The position numbers were made by a program, and so were the translations under genes. From positions 1 through 57,441 of the forward strand of contig NZ_FQWY01000011.1 in NCBI RefSeq assembly GCF_900129805.1: DNA of 57,441 nucleotides, written 5' to 3'. The notes beneath the pieces are model-generated. The model saw nothing but the letters and a program-made list of their open reading frames with translations. It searched no databases and was not told the origin of the DNA. This stretch comes from Thermosyntropha lipolytica DSM 11003. Its GTDB lineage: Bacteria > Bacillota > Syntrophomonadia > Syntrophomonadales > Syntrophomonadaceae. This document shows, piece after piece, positions 38,703 through 50,187 of this stretch. The stretch's first letter is position 1. Each line of letters opens with the position of its first letter.

Positions 38703-39843
38703 CTTTGCTTCCTCCAGGGTTAAATTTATTAAAAGCTTTTTTTATTCGGTAGCGGTTGTACCACCGCCGAAGAGAAGTTGGATTTTTCTTCTCATTTGGC
38801 CAGACGCCGGGGTTAAAAATCAGATCCAGGAGGTGCAGGGATTTTTTGCCTCCTTTTTGCATAGATACGGCGCATTCCTGGCAGTAAGTTATGATTATTT
38901 CAGCCTTTGTTTCCCCGGCTCTTTTTTTCATCCAGGATAAGGCGGCAGGGGGATTAGTTATGCCCAGCATGCCTCCTGCTCCGCAGCATAATGTTTTTTG
39001 CCGGTTAAACTTAAACTCGGCAAAATCTATCCCTAACTGGTTTAATATAAAGCGAACACTATCATGAACCGTCGGATAGCTGCGGGTAGGACAGGGGTCG
39101 TGCAGAGCCAGGCTAAGATGAGGTTTATTTTTTCTGTTTGCCGCACCTTCAGGAATGCCGATTTCTCTTAATATTTCCCAGAGAGAAACTGCTTCTATTT
39201 GCCCGCTGTTTTCTTTTATAGTTTTATAACAATTAGGACATGCAGTGATGACCTTTTTTACTCCCCATTGGGCAAATTCCTGTTCTAGTTCATGGTAATA
39301 TTGCTGGAATTTTTTCTCATCTCCCATGGCTAAAGTAGGCCCGGCACAGCATTTGAGCATTATGCCGGTACCGCTCATTTTCTCCTGCAGATAAAGATAA
39401 GTCTTTTCCGTTAAATCCGGCCGGAAGGAGGGCAGGCTGCAGCCCGGGAAAAAAACTACCCCATTATAGTTGGAAGGAACCCGGGTAGTGCTGAATAGAG
39501 GAGAAAAACTGTACTTTTGATGAGATTTCACCGGGGCATAGTTTATTCCTCTGGCTGGCCTGCCTTTTTCGTTAAAGGCATAAGAGCGAAGTTCGCGCAT
39601 TAACTGGTCTAGTTTTACTCCCTCCGGGCAGATATGGCTGCAGTATCCGCACAGGGTGCAGGAATAAGGGATATCAAGGCTTATTTGCCCCTCTCTGGCT
39701 ATTTGGGAAAGCAAGTCCTGGGGGCTTAAGCCGGAATATGCATAAAGGGGACAGCCGGCAGTGCATGCCCCGCAGTTAATGCATTTTTCCGCTTCCTTAA
39801 AAAAAAGGCCGGTTAAATTTTCTGATAAGATTATAGACGACAT
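38695..39843 (-). CDS. Fe-S/CCG-domain oxidoreductase-like protein
   Basis: A 382-residue cytoplasmic protein. Two [4Fe-4S] ferredoxin motifs are near the N-terminus, CINCGACTAGC (about residue 21) and CTLCGYCSHIC (about residue 62). Two CCG-type cysteine-rich domains follow: CCAGPT with CPNC, and CCGAGG with CQEC. The layout matches heterodisulfide reductase D-like and glycolate oxidase iron-sulfur proteins. No flavoprotein partner is adjacent. First gene of the operon, with a promoter at 39919-39947. It takes the position of the ferredoxin-like YdjY, though not necessarily its orthologue. Confidence 0.83.
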   Translation of the reverse strand: MSSIILSENLTGLFFKEAEKCINCGACTAGCPLYAYSGLSPQDLLSQIAREGQISLDIPYSCTLCGYCSHICPEGVKLDQLMRELRSYAFNEKGRPARGINYAPVKSHQKYSFSPLFSTTRVPSNYNGVVFFPGCSLPSFRPDLTEKTYLYLQEKMSGTGIMLKCCAGPTLAMGDEKKFQQYYHELEQEFAQWGVKKVITACPNCYKTIKENSGQIEAVSLWEILREIGIPEGAANRKNKPHLSLALHDPCPTRSYPTVHDSVRFILNQLGIDFAEFKFNRQKTLCCGAGGMLGITNPPAALSWMKKRAGETKAEIIITYCQECAVSMQKGGKKSLHLLDLIFNPGVWPNEKKNPTSLRRWYNRYRIKKAFNKFNPGGSKDG

Positions 39844-39918
39844 ACTTTCACCCTGAAAAAATTATTTAGCTATCCATGATTTAAAGGTTTTATTTTTATT
39901 GTGTTTTACGGCATAAGA

Positions 39919-39947
39919 ATTATAGCATTAAATAAAGTAAATGATAA
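39919..39947 (-). promoter_or_regulatory. Extended -10 promoter for the minus-strand ydj/ynj-like operon
   Basis: On the minus strand TTATCA (39942-39947) is followed by 17 bases and TATAAT (39919-39924), with TG one base upstream of it (extended -10). The transcript would begin about 70 bases before the Fe-S gene. No equally clear promoter was seen for the divergent plus-strand genes at 40035. Confidence 0.75.
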
Positions 39948-40034
39948 AATAAAATAATGTTATACCCTAATATGTGCATTTAAGGATAAACTTATTTAGA
40001 GGATGTAAAAAAGCTGTGAGGGAGGCTAAAGGAT

Positions 40035-40457
40035 TTGGATAAAAAGCTTAAAATAGGGCTGGATGTTTTGGTTTATGTCCTGCAGCTGCTTTTAATAACC
40101 GGGGCTTTTATCGTGCAGTATTTTTCTACCCGTCGTATGGGGATGTTTCGCTATCTGGTGTATAAAAACCAGAAGTGGGCACCTTTTTTTACTCCTGACT
40201 GGATGACGGTATATAAAGGCTTGTGGCTGGTTTTAGCAGCAGGAGCTGTGGTTTTGGTTATTACAAAATGGATAAATATCAAAGGATATTACCGCTGGAT
40301 TAATGTAGTTTTGCTGTTATTTTTGCTGTTTATGACCGGGTTTTACCTTTTTACAGGAGATGTAAATGCCGTACGGGGTTTATATTATCTCCTGATCGCT
40401 TTGGGAGCCAGCCTGGTGGTGCAGTTTATAAGGGTTTTTATAAGCCTTAAAAATTAG
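40035..40457 (+). CDS. Small four-helix membrane protein of unknown function
   Basis: A 140-residue protein with four predicted membrane helices (residues 10-30, 58-78, 90-107, 113-135) and short charged loops; the segment RRMGMFRYLVYKNQKWAPFFTP lies between helices 1 and 2. I do not recognise the family. TTG start at 40035 after GGAGG. It is the first gene of the plus-strand pair with a TVP38 paralogue, so a linked membrane role is inferred. Confidence 0.7.
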   Translation: MDKKLKIGLDVLVYVLQLLLITGAFIVQYFSTRRMGMFRYLVYKNQKWAPFFTPDWMTVYKGLWLVLAAGAVVLVITKWINIKGYYRWINVVLLLFLLFMTGFYLFTGDVNAVRGLYYLLIALGASLVVQFIRVFISLKN

Positions 40458-40477
40458 CTATTTAGGAGAAGTAAGAT

Positions 40478-41167
40478 ATGGCAATGGAGAAAAAGGAAAG
40501 GAAAAGTTTAGCTATAAAAATTGGGATTCTTGTAGTCTTGATTTTAGCCTATTTTTTTATATCCCCGCTAAGAGAAGCTGTCCGCCAGGGAGTTGTAGTT
40601 CTCACCAGCCTCGATTTGGAGGGGGTTAAAGAATATATTCTTTCTTTTGGCATATGGGCACCGGTGATCTCGTTTTTGCTCATGGTTTTGCAGTCCGTAG
40701 CAGCTCCTTTGCCGGCTTTTCTCATAACTTTTGCTAATGCCGGGCTTTTTGGCTGGGTTAAAGGGGCTATTCTTTCCTGGACCAGTGCTATGGCAGGAGC
40801 CGCTCTCTGTTTTGCTATTGCCCGTTTTTATGGACGGGGAGCCGTAGAAAAACTGGTTCCTTCTAAAGCTCTGGCTGAAGTCGATATATTTTTTGAGCAT
40901 TATGGCAAATGGGCGGTACTTATGGCCCGGCTTTTACCTTTTGTTTCATTTGATATCGTAAGCTATGCCGCCGGCCTTACCAGCATGAGCTTCTGGTCTT
41001 TTATGTGGGCAACCGGTTTAGGCCAGCTTCCTGCTACCCTTATCTATTCATATGCAGGAGATATGCTGGCAGGAAGTGCCAGAACTTTGGTCTGGGGGCT
41101 TTTAACCCTTTTTGCCCTGAGTGCTTTGCTTTTTATGCTGAAACAGATAAGGCAGGATAAAAAATAA
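40478..41167 (+). CDS. TVP38/TMEM64 (VTT-domain) membrane protein, second copy
   Basis: A 229-residue paralogue of the 38025 protein, with the same core order: VAAPLPAFLITFANAGLFG, GRGAVEKL and LMARLLPFVSFDIVSYAAGLTSMSF. Starts with ATG 40478, eight bases after GGAGA, and ends before a hairpin shared with the convergent rhodanese gene. In E. coli YdjX and YdjZ are a similar pair. Confidence 0.85.
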   Translation: MAMEKKERKSLAIKIGILVVLILAYFFISPLREAVRQGVVVLTSLDLEGVKEYILSFGIWAPVISFLLMVLQSVAAPLPAFLITFANAGLFGWVKGAILSWTSAMAGAALCFAIARFYGRGAVEKLVPSKALAEVDIFFEHYGKWAVLMARLLPFVSFDIVSYAAGLTSMSFWSFMWATGLGQLPATLIYSYAGDMLAGSARTLVWGLLTLFALSALLFMLKQIRQDKK

Positions 41168-41168
41168 A

Positions 41169-41192
41169 GACAGGGGATCGTAGTCCCCTGTC
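41169..41192 (-). terminator. Hairpin between convergent TVP38 and rhodanese genes
   Basis: GACAGGGGA (41169-41177) pairs with TCCCCTGTC (41184-41192). On the minus strand it is followed by TTTATTTTTTATCC, so it ends the rhodanese transcript. On the plus strand the tail is poor in T, but it can still stop the TVP38 transcript weakly. Confidence 0.78.
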
Positions 41193-41201
41193 CAGCCAGA
41201 G

Positions 41202-42563
41202 TTATTGTTTCCTGGGGTCTCCAATCTGTACCGGGTTCTTAGGGTCTTTTGACCATAAGAGCCAGCCGCCATCATATACTGTTATTTTTTCCCATCCTAA
41301 CATATGGGCTACTATCCAGGCAACAGTTGCCCGCCAGCCGGTTCCACAGTAGAAGCTTACTTCATTATCCCGCTTAATATCCCATTCAGCCCACAGCTTT
41401 TCGATTTCATAAGGATTGCGAAGGGTGCCGTCAACATCAAGGTAATCTTCCATACTGTAAGCATCGCTTCCGGCATGTCCCCAGACAGCTCCTTTAGGTT
41501 CGCCTGCTTTTTCAATATAGTCATAGCCGCTGGTTTTGCCGATAAATTCATCCCAGCTTCTTATGCTGACTAAACGGAAATTAGGATCTTTTTGCTTAGC
41601 CAGCACATCTTCAGGATAAGGAAGTGATAATTCGGGACGTGCTGGAACTTTAGCCCCAAAATCAGCAATCGGAGTAGGTTTGTTTTCTTTGGTCTCTACT
41701 TCAAGTCCTGCCTCCTGCCAGGCTTTCATGCCTCCATTCAAAAGCCTTACATCTTTTACCCCGGCCCAGAGGAGAGCGAAAACTACCCGGGAAGCGGCGG
41801 ATATATCTTCGGAATAGACTACCACTGTAGTATCAGTGCTTATGCCGAATTTTTCCAGAGATTTTTTAACCTTATCGGCCGGGCCTAAATTCCAGTCCGG
41901 TTCAGTTTCTATGTTATCAGTGTTGAAATGAAAAGATCCCGGTATATGTCCTTTATTATAATCCTCAGAAGTTTCGCCCCAGGAAGCATGAAGGATGACA
42001 AAATTTTTGCCCTGATAGGTATCAGGTTTTTCCCCTTTTATCAGCTGGTTTACCCATTCTGGATAAACCAGTATCTGATAATTGGGGAGTGATGCCATAG
42101 GCATATCTTCATCAGCCCATTTTTTAAGTTCTTCAAATTTATAGACTTCTGTGTAACCTAAACTGGCAAGTTTTTCTGCCATTTTGTCAATTTCTTCTTT
42201 TTGGCTGTGATAAAGGACGATTTTTTTATCCTTTTTCAATCCTTTTTCTTCCAAAAGTTTGGGGAGTTCATTTTCCTGTACTTCGTTAAGCCAGGAAGAA
42301 GTAAAATGCACGGCATTTTTGATATGTCCACCCCGGCTGATTCCGTCGATTTTCCATCCGTTATAGGCTTCATCAGGCCTAAGATCAACGATTACATACT
42401 CCGGGTTGTCCAGATTAGCTTTTAGCTCTTCACTGGTGATGGTTTTTACTTCCGGGGTAGCAGGGGGTGGGGTTTGGGTTTGTTTTCCGCATCCAACCGT
42501 TGATGTGAGAAGGAAAACGGCGAGAAGCAGAAGAGATAGTATTTTTCTTTTGGTACCAGACAT
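41202..42563 (-). CDS. ynjE: YnjE-like triple-rhodanese lipoprotein sulfurtransferase
   Basis: A 453-residue protein with a lipoprotein signal (lipobox ending STVGC near residue 25) and three rhodanese domains (about residues 40-155, 165-290, 315-445). Only the third keeps the catalytic cysteine in FYCGTGWRAT; the equivalent sites of domains 1 and 2 read VLYHSQ and VVYSED and lack cysteine. E. coli YnjE is likewise a triple-domain protein with a single active cysteine in the third domain. It should move sulfane sulfur outside the cell membrane. It has its own promoter region and terminator, and is separate from the transporter operon. Confidence 0.86.
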   Translation of the reverse strand: MSGTKRKILSLLLLAVFLLTSTVGCGKQTQTPPPATPEVKTITSEELKANLDNPEYVIVDLRPDEAYNGWKIDGISRGGHIKNAVHFTSSWLNEVQENELPKLLEEKGLKKDKKIVLYHSQKEEIDKMAEKLASLGYTEVYKFEELKKWADEDMPMASLPNYQILVYPEWVNQLIKGEKPDTYQGKNFVILHASWGETSEDYNKGHIPGSFHFNTDNIETEPDWNLGPADKVKKSLEKFGISTDTTVVVYSEDISAASRVVFALLWAGVKDVRLLNGGMKAWQEAGLEVETKENKPTPIADFGAKVPARPELSLPYPEDVLAKQKDPNFRLVSIRSWDEFIGKTSGYDYIEKAGEPKGAVWGHAGSDAYSMEDYLDVDGTLRNPYEIEKLWAEWDIKRDNEVSFYCGTGWRATVAWIVAHMLGWEKITVYDGGWLLWSKDPKNPVQIGDPRKQ

Positions 42564-42683
42564 GATATACTCCTCCTTTTAAAAATAATAAAGGCAGAAA
42601 AATTTACATATATATTTTGCCCAAATAATTAAAGGTAATCAATATAATATCTGATTTTTATATATACATTGAAAATTTGTAAT

Positions 42684-42707
42684 AGGGGACCACGCAAACC
42701 GTCCCTT
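42684..42707. repeat. Inverted repeat GGGGAC...GTCCCT in the rhodanese-cggR gap
   Basis: AGGGGAC (42684-42690) and GTCCCTT (42701-42707) can pair around CACGCAAACC. The arm sequence recalls both the GGGAC half-sites of the CggR operator and a class of dispersed GGGACNNN repeats common in Clostridia. The 332-base gap also contains AT-rich sequence 42564-42680, presumably the rhodanese promoter, which I could not pin down. Confidence 0.45.
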
Positions 42708-42760
42708 TAGTGATCAAAGTGTCATTATGACGATTTATTGAACTTATTTGGCTTTTTTGT

Positions 42761-42789
42761 GTATCATTTTAGTATAAATATGATATAAT
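42761..42789 (+). promoter_or_regulatory. Extended -10 promoter of the glycolytic operon
   Basis: TATAAT at 42784-42789 is preceded by TGA, an extended -10. The -35 (GTATCA at 42761-42766, spacing 17) is weak. Transcription would start near 42796, about 30 bases before the CggR operator, placing the operator downstream as a roadblock. Confidence 0.65.
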
Positions 42790-42826
42790 AATTAGGCAAC
42801 GGAAGAGATGTTTTTTTTCGAGCCAA

Positions 42827-42864
42827 TGGGACTCATTTATCCCACAGGGACATTTTTGTCCTGC
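42827..42864 (+). promoter_or_regulatory. CggR operator
   Basis: Two tandem half-sites, GGGAC-N6-ATCC (42828-42842) and GGGAC-N6-GTCC (42847-42861), are 19 bases apart, about two helical turns. This matches the known Bacillus operator pattern of two GGGAC-N6-TGTC-like elements. It sits between the promoter and the cggR start, so CggR should repress its own operon, relieved by fructose-1,6-bisphosphate as in Bacillus. Confidence 0.82.
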
Positions 42865-42895
42865 TTGGAATATCAATACTAAGAGGATGCTATTT

Positions 42896-43933
42896 ATGGA
42901 GAGGATTTTTACTATCCTGGAACGTCTGGTACCGGAAGCTAAGGAGATGCTGGAGATAAGGTATCAGATTATAAGGCAGATAAAGCATAAGGCGCCAGTA
43001 GGACGCAGGCAGATTGCAAAGGATCTGGATTGTACTGAAAGGGTCATACGCCGCGAAATAGATATGCTTAAGGCGCGGGGTGCAGTTAATATTTTACCGG
43101 CCGGCATTATTTTAACTCCATATGGGGAAGAGCTTTTGCGGGAAATTGATGAAGTAATGCCGTTTTTGTTCAATACCCAGTATCTGGCTAAACAGATAAA
43201 AAACTGCTTCGGCCTGGAAGAGGTCATTATTGTTCCCGGCGATTCGTTTGCGGATTATGTAACGAAAAAAGATCTGGGGCGGGTTGCGGCCCGCTATCTG
43301 CAAAAGGTGCTCTATCCAGGTGCCGTTATAGCGGTTACCGGGGGAACTACCCTGGCGGAAATGTCAGAAGCTGTCGGTTCGGATGTTTTATACCCGGATA
43401 TCCTGGTAGTTCCAGCCCGGGGAGGGTTGGGTGAAGAAATGGAGCTGCAGGCAGGTACCATTGCGGCCAAGATAGCTAAAGCCATAGGAGCTCAGTACAG
43501 GCTGCTTCATATTCCGGATAATCTGGAAGAGAATACCGCCGAGATACTTAAGGAAGATGTGCACATAAAAGATGTAGTGGCCCGGATAAAAGCATGTGAT
43601 ATCCTGATTCACGGCATAGGATCAGCTATGGAAATGGCAGCCCGCCGCGGGCTTACCCTGGAGGAGATAAACCGTTTGGAAGAAAAGAGAGCGGTAGGGG
43701 AGGCTTTGCGTTATTATCTGGATGGAGATGGTAATATTGTTTATGCCGTACCTGGCATAGGGCTGGAGTTGGGAGATCTTTTGCATATTAAAAAGGTTAT
43801 TGCCGTAGCGGGAGGGAGAAACAAGGCGGAAGCGATTGCGGCCGTTTTGCGCCATGGGGGGCCCAAGGTTTTGATAACTGATGAAGGAGCAGCGAGCAAA
43901 ATAGTGAGTATGATGAAGGGAAGGGATGTTTAA
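42896..43933 (+). CDS. cggR: Central glycolytic genes regulator CggR
   Basis: A SorC-family repressor with an N-terminal winged helix (RRQIAKDLDCTERVIRREIDMLKARG) and a C-terminal sugar-phosphate-binding domain (VIAVTGGTTLAEMSE, VPARGGLGEEMELQAGTIAAKIA, LIHGIGSAMEMAARRGL). 345 residues from ATG 42896; ATG 42887 is directly on AAGAGG and less likely. Position immediately before gap with an upstream operator confirms the role. The effector is fructose-1,6-bisphosphate in relatives. Confidence 0.95.
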   Translation: MERIFTILERLVPEAKEMLEIRYQIIRQIKHKAPVGRRQIAKDLDCTERVIRREIDMLKARGAVNILPAGIILTPYGEELLREIDEVMPFLFNTQYLAKQIKNCFGLEEVIIVPGDSFADYVTKKDLGRVAARYLQKVLYPGAVIAVTGGTTLAEMSEAVGSDVLYPDILVVPARGGLGEEMELQAGTIAAKIAKAIGAQYRLLHIPDNLEENTAEILKEDVHIKDVVARIKACDILIHGIGSAMEMAARRGLTLEEINRLEEKRAVGEALRYYLDGDGNIVYAVPGIGLELGDLLHIKKVIAVAGGRNKAEAIAAVLRHGGPKVLITDEGAASKIVSMMKGRDV

Positions 43934-44938
43934 ATGGCGGTTAAAATAGCGATTAATGGTTTTGGACGCATTGGACGTCTGGTGGCAAGGATTGCTCTTA
44001 GTAATAAAGATATTGAGCTGGTGGCGGTAAATGATCTAGGGGATATAAAAGCAGCTGCCCACCTGTTCAAGTATGATTCTCTATATGGAGCTTATCCGGG
44101 TGAGGTAAGAGCAGATGAGGATTATCTGGTGATTGATGAGAAGAAGATAAAATACCTTAATGAAAAAGACCCGGTAAATCTTCCCTGGAAAGATCTAGGG
44201 GTAGAAATAGTAGTGGAGAGCACCGGGGTATTCAGAAAACGGGATAAAGCTGCTAAGCATCTGGAGGCCGGGGCCAAAAAAGTAGTTATCACCGCTCCGG
44301 GTAAGGATGTAGATTTAACTATAGTCATGGGAGTAAATCATACGGCTTATAAGCCGGAATACCATGTAGTATCTAATGCTTCCTGTACCACTAACTGTTT
44401 GGCTCCGGTGGCCAAAGTCCTCCTCAATAAATTCGGCATTAAAAAAGGGCTTATGAATACTATCCATTCTTACACCAATGACCAGCGGGTTTTGGATCTG
44501 GAGCATGATGATTTGCGAAGAGCCCGGGCGGCAGGTCTTTCTATGATTCCCACCACCACGGGGGCAGCTACTGCCGTAGGGCTGGTAATACCTGAACTTA
44601 AGGGCAAACTGGATGGCATGGCAGTGAGGGTTCCTACCCCTACCGTATCTATGGTTGATTTGACTGTAGAACTGGAAAAAAGGGGGACCCGGGAAGAAAT
44701 CAACGCGGCTTTTAAAGAAGCCAGCGAGACTTATCTTAAAGGGATATTGAGATATACGGAAGAACCACTGGTGTCCAGCGACTACCGGGGAGAAAATCAT
44801 TCGGCAGTAGTAGATGGGCTTCTAACTATGACCATGGGAGATAATATGGCCAAGATTATTGCCTGGTATGATAATGAATGGGGCTATTCCATGCGGGTAG
44901 TAGATGTAGTTCTCTATATGGCTGCGCAAGGATTTTAA
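43934..44938 (+). CDS. gap: Glyceraldehyde-3-phosphate dehydrogenase
   Basis: Glycolytic NAD-dependent enzyme of 334 residues. [10 protein letters not shown] binds [11 protein letters not shown] follows, and the active site is [12 protein letters not shown] with the catalytic cysteine near residue 150. WYDNEWGYS is at the C-terminus. ATG begins directly at the cggR stop, translational coupling likely. NAD rather than NADP use fits the Asp of NDL. Confidence 0.97.
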   Translation: MAVKIAINGFGRIGRLVARIALSNKDIELVAVNDLGDIKAAAHLFKYDSLYGAYPGEVRADEDYLVIDEKKIKYLNEKDPVNLPWKDLGVEIVVESTGVFRKRDKAAKHLEAGAKKVVITAPGKDVDLTIVMGVNHTAYKPEYHVVSNASCTTNCLAPVAKVLLNKFGIKKGLMNTIHSYTNDQRVLDLEHDDLRRARAAGLSMIPTTTGAATAVGLVIPELKGKLDGMAVRVPTPTVSMVDLTVELEKRGTREEINAAFKEASETYLKGILRYTEEPLVSSDYRGENHSAVVDGLLTMTMGDNMAKIIAWYDNEWGYSMRVVDVVLYMAAQGF

Positions 44939-44972
44939 TGGGGAAGAGTTATACTAAATGGGAGGTTTAGCT

Positions 44973-46175
44973 ATGCGGGTTTTGCGCCAGGCTGATATTA
45001 AGGGGAAAAAGGTTTTAATGCGGGTAGATTTTAATGTGCCGATGAATGAAGATAATGAAATCATTGATGACACCAAGATCAGGGCTGCTTTGCCTACTAT
45101 TGAATATATTTTGCGTGAGGGAGCGGCTCTTATTCTGATGAGCCACCTGGGAAGACCGAAAGGAAAAAGAGATGAGAAATACAGCCTTAAAAAGGTGGCT
45201 GAGCGTTTAAGCGGTCTGGTATCTTATCCTGTAAAAATGGCACCTGATTGTGTGGGTGAAGAAGTCGAGGCTTTAGCTGCTGATCTGAAGCCGGGAGAAA
45301 TTCTGGTTCTGGAAAATGTGCGTTTTCATGAGGAAGAGGAGAAAAATGACCCCTCTTTTGCGCGCCGACTGGCTTTGCTGGGAGATATATATGTAAATGA
45401 TGCCTTTGGTACGGCTCACCGGGCTCATGCTTCTACCGAAGGGATTGCCCGTTTTATACCGGCCTATGCTGGACTCCTGATGGAAAAGGAAGTAAAGATG
45501 CTAAGAGCCGTCCTTGATGCTCCGCAAAGCCCGCGCATGGCTATACTGGGGGGAGCTAAGGTGGCAGACAAATTGGGCCTTATTAATAATCTTATGGAAA
45601 AAGTGGATATAATACTTATTGGAGGCGGGATGGCCAATACTTTCCTCAAGGCCCAGGGAAAAAATATCGGCAAATCTCTTTGCGAAGATGAGCTTTTAGA
45701 TGAGGCAAAGAGGATACTGCAAGAAGCCGCTAAGCGAGGGGTAGAATTCCTGCTGCCAGTTGATGCGGTAGTAGCGGCTAAACTATCAGCTGAGGCGGAA
45801 GGAAAAGTCGTAGATGTAGATAATATCCCTGATGATATGATGATTTTAGATATAGGTCCCAAAACGGTGAAAATATTTGGCGAAGCTATTAAAAAAGCCC
45901 ATACTATTGTGTGGAACGGGCCTTTAGGAGTATATGAATATGAGCAGTTTGCTCAGGGTACTTATGGAGTGGCTAAAGCCGTAGCCGAGTCTGATGCCGT
46001 AAGCGTGATCGGCGGAGGAGATTCAGCTGCTGCCGTGCAAAAACTGGGCCTGGCTTCGGCTATTACTCATATATCTACAGGAGGAGGAGCTACTCTGGAG
46101 TTTTTGGAAGGGCTAGAGCTTCCGGGGGTAGCTGTATGTGAAAGAGAAGATATTTCTGAAGTGTATACCGTTTAG
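44973..46175 (+). CDS. pgk: Phosphoglycerate kinase
   Basis: Makes ATP from 1,3-bisphosphoglycerate. 400 residues from ATG 44973, which follows GGGAGG by 8 bases; an in-frame ATG at 44958 precedes the ribosome binding site and is rejected. Motifs MRVDFNVPMN, LMSHLGRPKG, LLENVRFH-type LENVRFHEEEEKNDP, GGAKVADKLG and GGGDSAAAV are present. Second glycolytic enzyme of the operon. Confidence 0.97.
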   Translation: MRVLRQADIKGKKVLMRVDFNVPMNEDNEIIDDTKIRAALPTIEYILREGAALILMSHLGRPKGKRDEKYSLKKVAERLSGLVSYPVKMAPDCVGEEVEALAADLKPGEILVLENVRFHEEEEKNDPSFARRLALLGDIYVNDAFGTAHRAHASTEGIARFIPAYAGLLMEKEVKMLRAVLDAPQSPRMAILGGAKVADKLGLINNLMEKVDIILIGGGMANTFLKAQGKNIGKSLCEDELLDEAKRILQEAAKRGVEFLLPVDAVVAAKLSAEAEGKVVDVDNIPDDMMILDIGPKTVKIFGEAIKKAHTIVWNGPLGVYEYEQFAQGTYGVAKAVAESDAVSVIGGGDSAAAVQKLGLASAITHISTGGGATLEFLEGLELPGVAVCEREDISEVYTV

Positions 46176-46221
46176 GGGTTTATAAAAGTAGAGCTTTTTT
46201 GTATCCCAAGTTAAGGAAAGC

Positions 46222-46981
46222 GTGGTGGTTAAAATAAGAAAGCCTTTTTTGATTGCTAACTGGAAGATGCACAAAACTCTGGGGGAAGCAGAAAGCTTCT
46301 GTCGGGATTTTTTGCCGCGGGTAAAAGATGGCGGGAGGGTAGATATAGCGATATGCCCTCCTTTTACCTGCCTTTTTCATGTCAAAAGCTTTTTGGCATC
46401 TTCTCCGGTAAAGCTGGGAGCCCAGAATATGTTCTGGGAGGAAAAGGGGGCCTATACCGGTGAGGTATCTCCAGTTATGCTGGTAGATGCAGGATGTGAG
46501 CTGGTCATAATAGGCCATTCCGAGCGCAGAATTATTCTGGGCGAAACTGATGCCATGATAAACTGCAAGGTAAAAGCTGCCTTGCAATACGGTTTGCTGC
46601 CGGTCCTCTGCGTAGGAGAAACCCTGAAAGAAAGGCAGGAAAAAAAGGCGAAGGAAGTAGTAAGAAAACAGCTTCAAGAGGCTCTAGAGGGAGTAGAAAA
46701 GACCGAAAATCTGGTTATTGCTTATGAACCGGTATGGGCTATTGGCAGTGGCCTTAATGCCAGTCCGGAAGATGCTGAAGAAATAGCTTCTTTTATCCGA
46801 GGTTTGCTGGCTGATTGGTGGGATAGAGAAATTTCCTCCCGCCTACGCATACTATATGGAGGAAGTGTAAAACCTGAAAATATATCCCTTTTCATGCAGA
46901 AAGAAAATATTGATGGAGCCCTGGTAGGAGGAGCCAGCCTTGATCCTTATTCCTTTGCCGAGATAGTGAGGTTGAGTGTTT

Positions 46982-46989
<8 letters not shown>
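46222..46989 (+). CDS. tpiA: Triosephosphate isomerase
   Basis: Interconverts dihydroxyacetone phosphate and glyceraldehyde-3-phosphate. ANWKMHKTL with the catalytic lysine, GHSERR with the catalytic histidine, YEPVWAIG with the catalytic glutamate and LYGGSVKPEN are all seen. 255 residues from GTG 46222 behind AAGGAAAG. The stop overlaps gpmI by eight bases. Confidence 0.96.
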
Positions 46990-49836
<2,847 letters not shown>

Positions 49837-49853
49837 ACTTAACAGGATAAATC

Positions 49854-49883
49854 TTGTTGAATTTTGTATACCTGTGTTAGAAT
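49854..49883 (+). promoter_or_regulatory. Promoter of secG
   Basis: TTGTTG (49854-49859) and TAGAAT (49878-49883) are separated by 18 bases, with TG one base before the -10 (extended -10). The secG start follows 37 bases later. Confidence 0.6.
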
Positions 49884-49920
49884 ATAGTTTGGCCTGGTAA
49901 AAGGTAATGGAGGTGAATAT

Positions 49921-50145
49921 ATGAAAGTATTAGTCCTTATCCTGCAGATAATTTCGGCTCTGGCTCTTATAGCCGTTGTTCTGCTGCAGCCGGGTAAGAG
50001 TGCGGGATTATCTGGCAGCATAGCAGGAGGAAGTGAAGCCTTGTTTGGCAGCAAAGCCAAGACGGTAAACGAATTTCTAGAAAAGATAACCGGATGGGTG
50101 GCAGCAGTTTTTATAATTACTACTCTGGCTTTAGCTTTAATTTAA
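49921..50145 (+). CDS. secG: Protein translocase subunit SecG
   Basis: The 74-residue protein has two membrane helices (residues 2-21 and 53-72) around a loop with GKSAGLSGSIAGGSEALFGSKAK, the SecG signature. It accompanies SecY in preprotein export. ATG start behind GGAGGTG. It opens the secG-est-rnr-smpB-ssrA block as in Bacillus, here with hppA and an HD-protein gene inserted. Confidence 0.94.
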   Translation: MKVLVLILQIISALALIAVVLLQPGKSAGLSGSIAGGSEALFGSKAKTVNEFLEKITGWVAAVFIITTLALALI

Positions 50146-50187
50146 TCACATATACACATAAAAATTTAATAAGGAGTTGGGAAGTTT

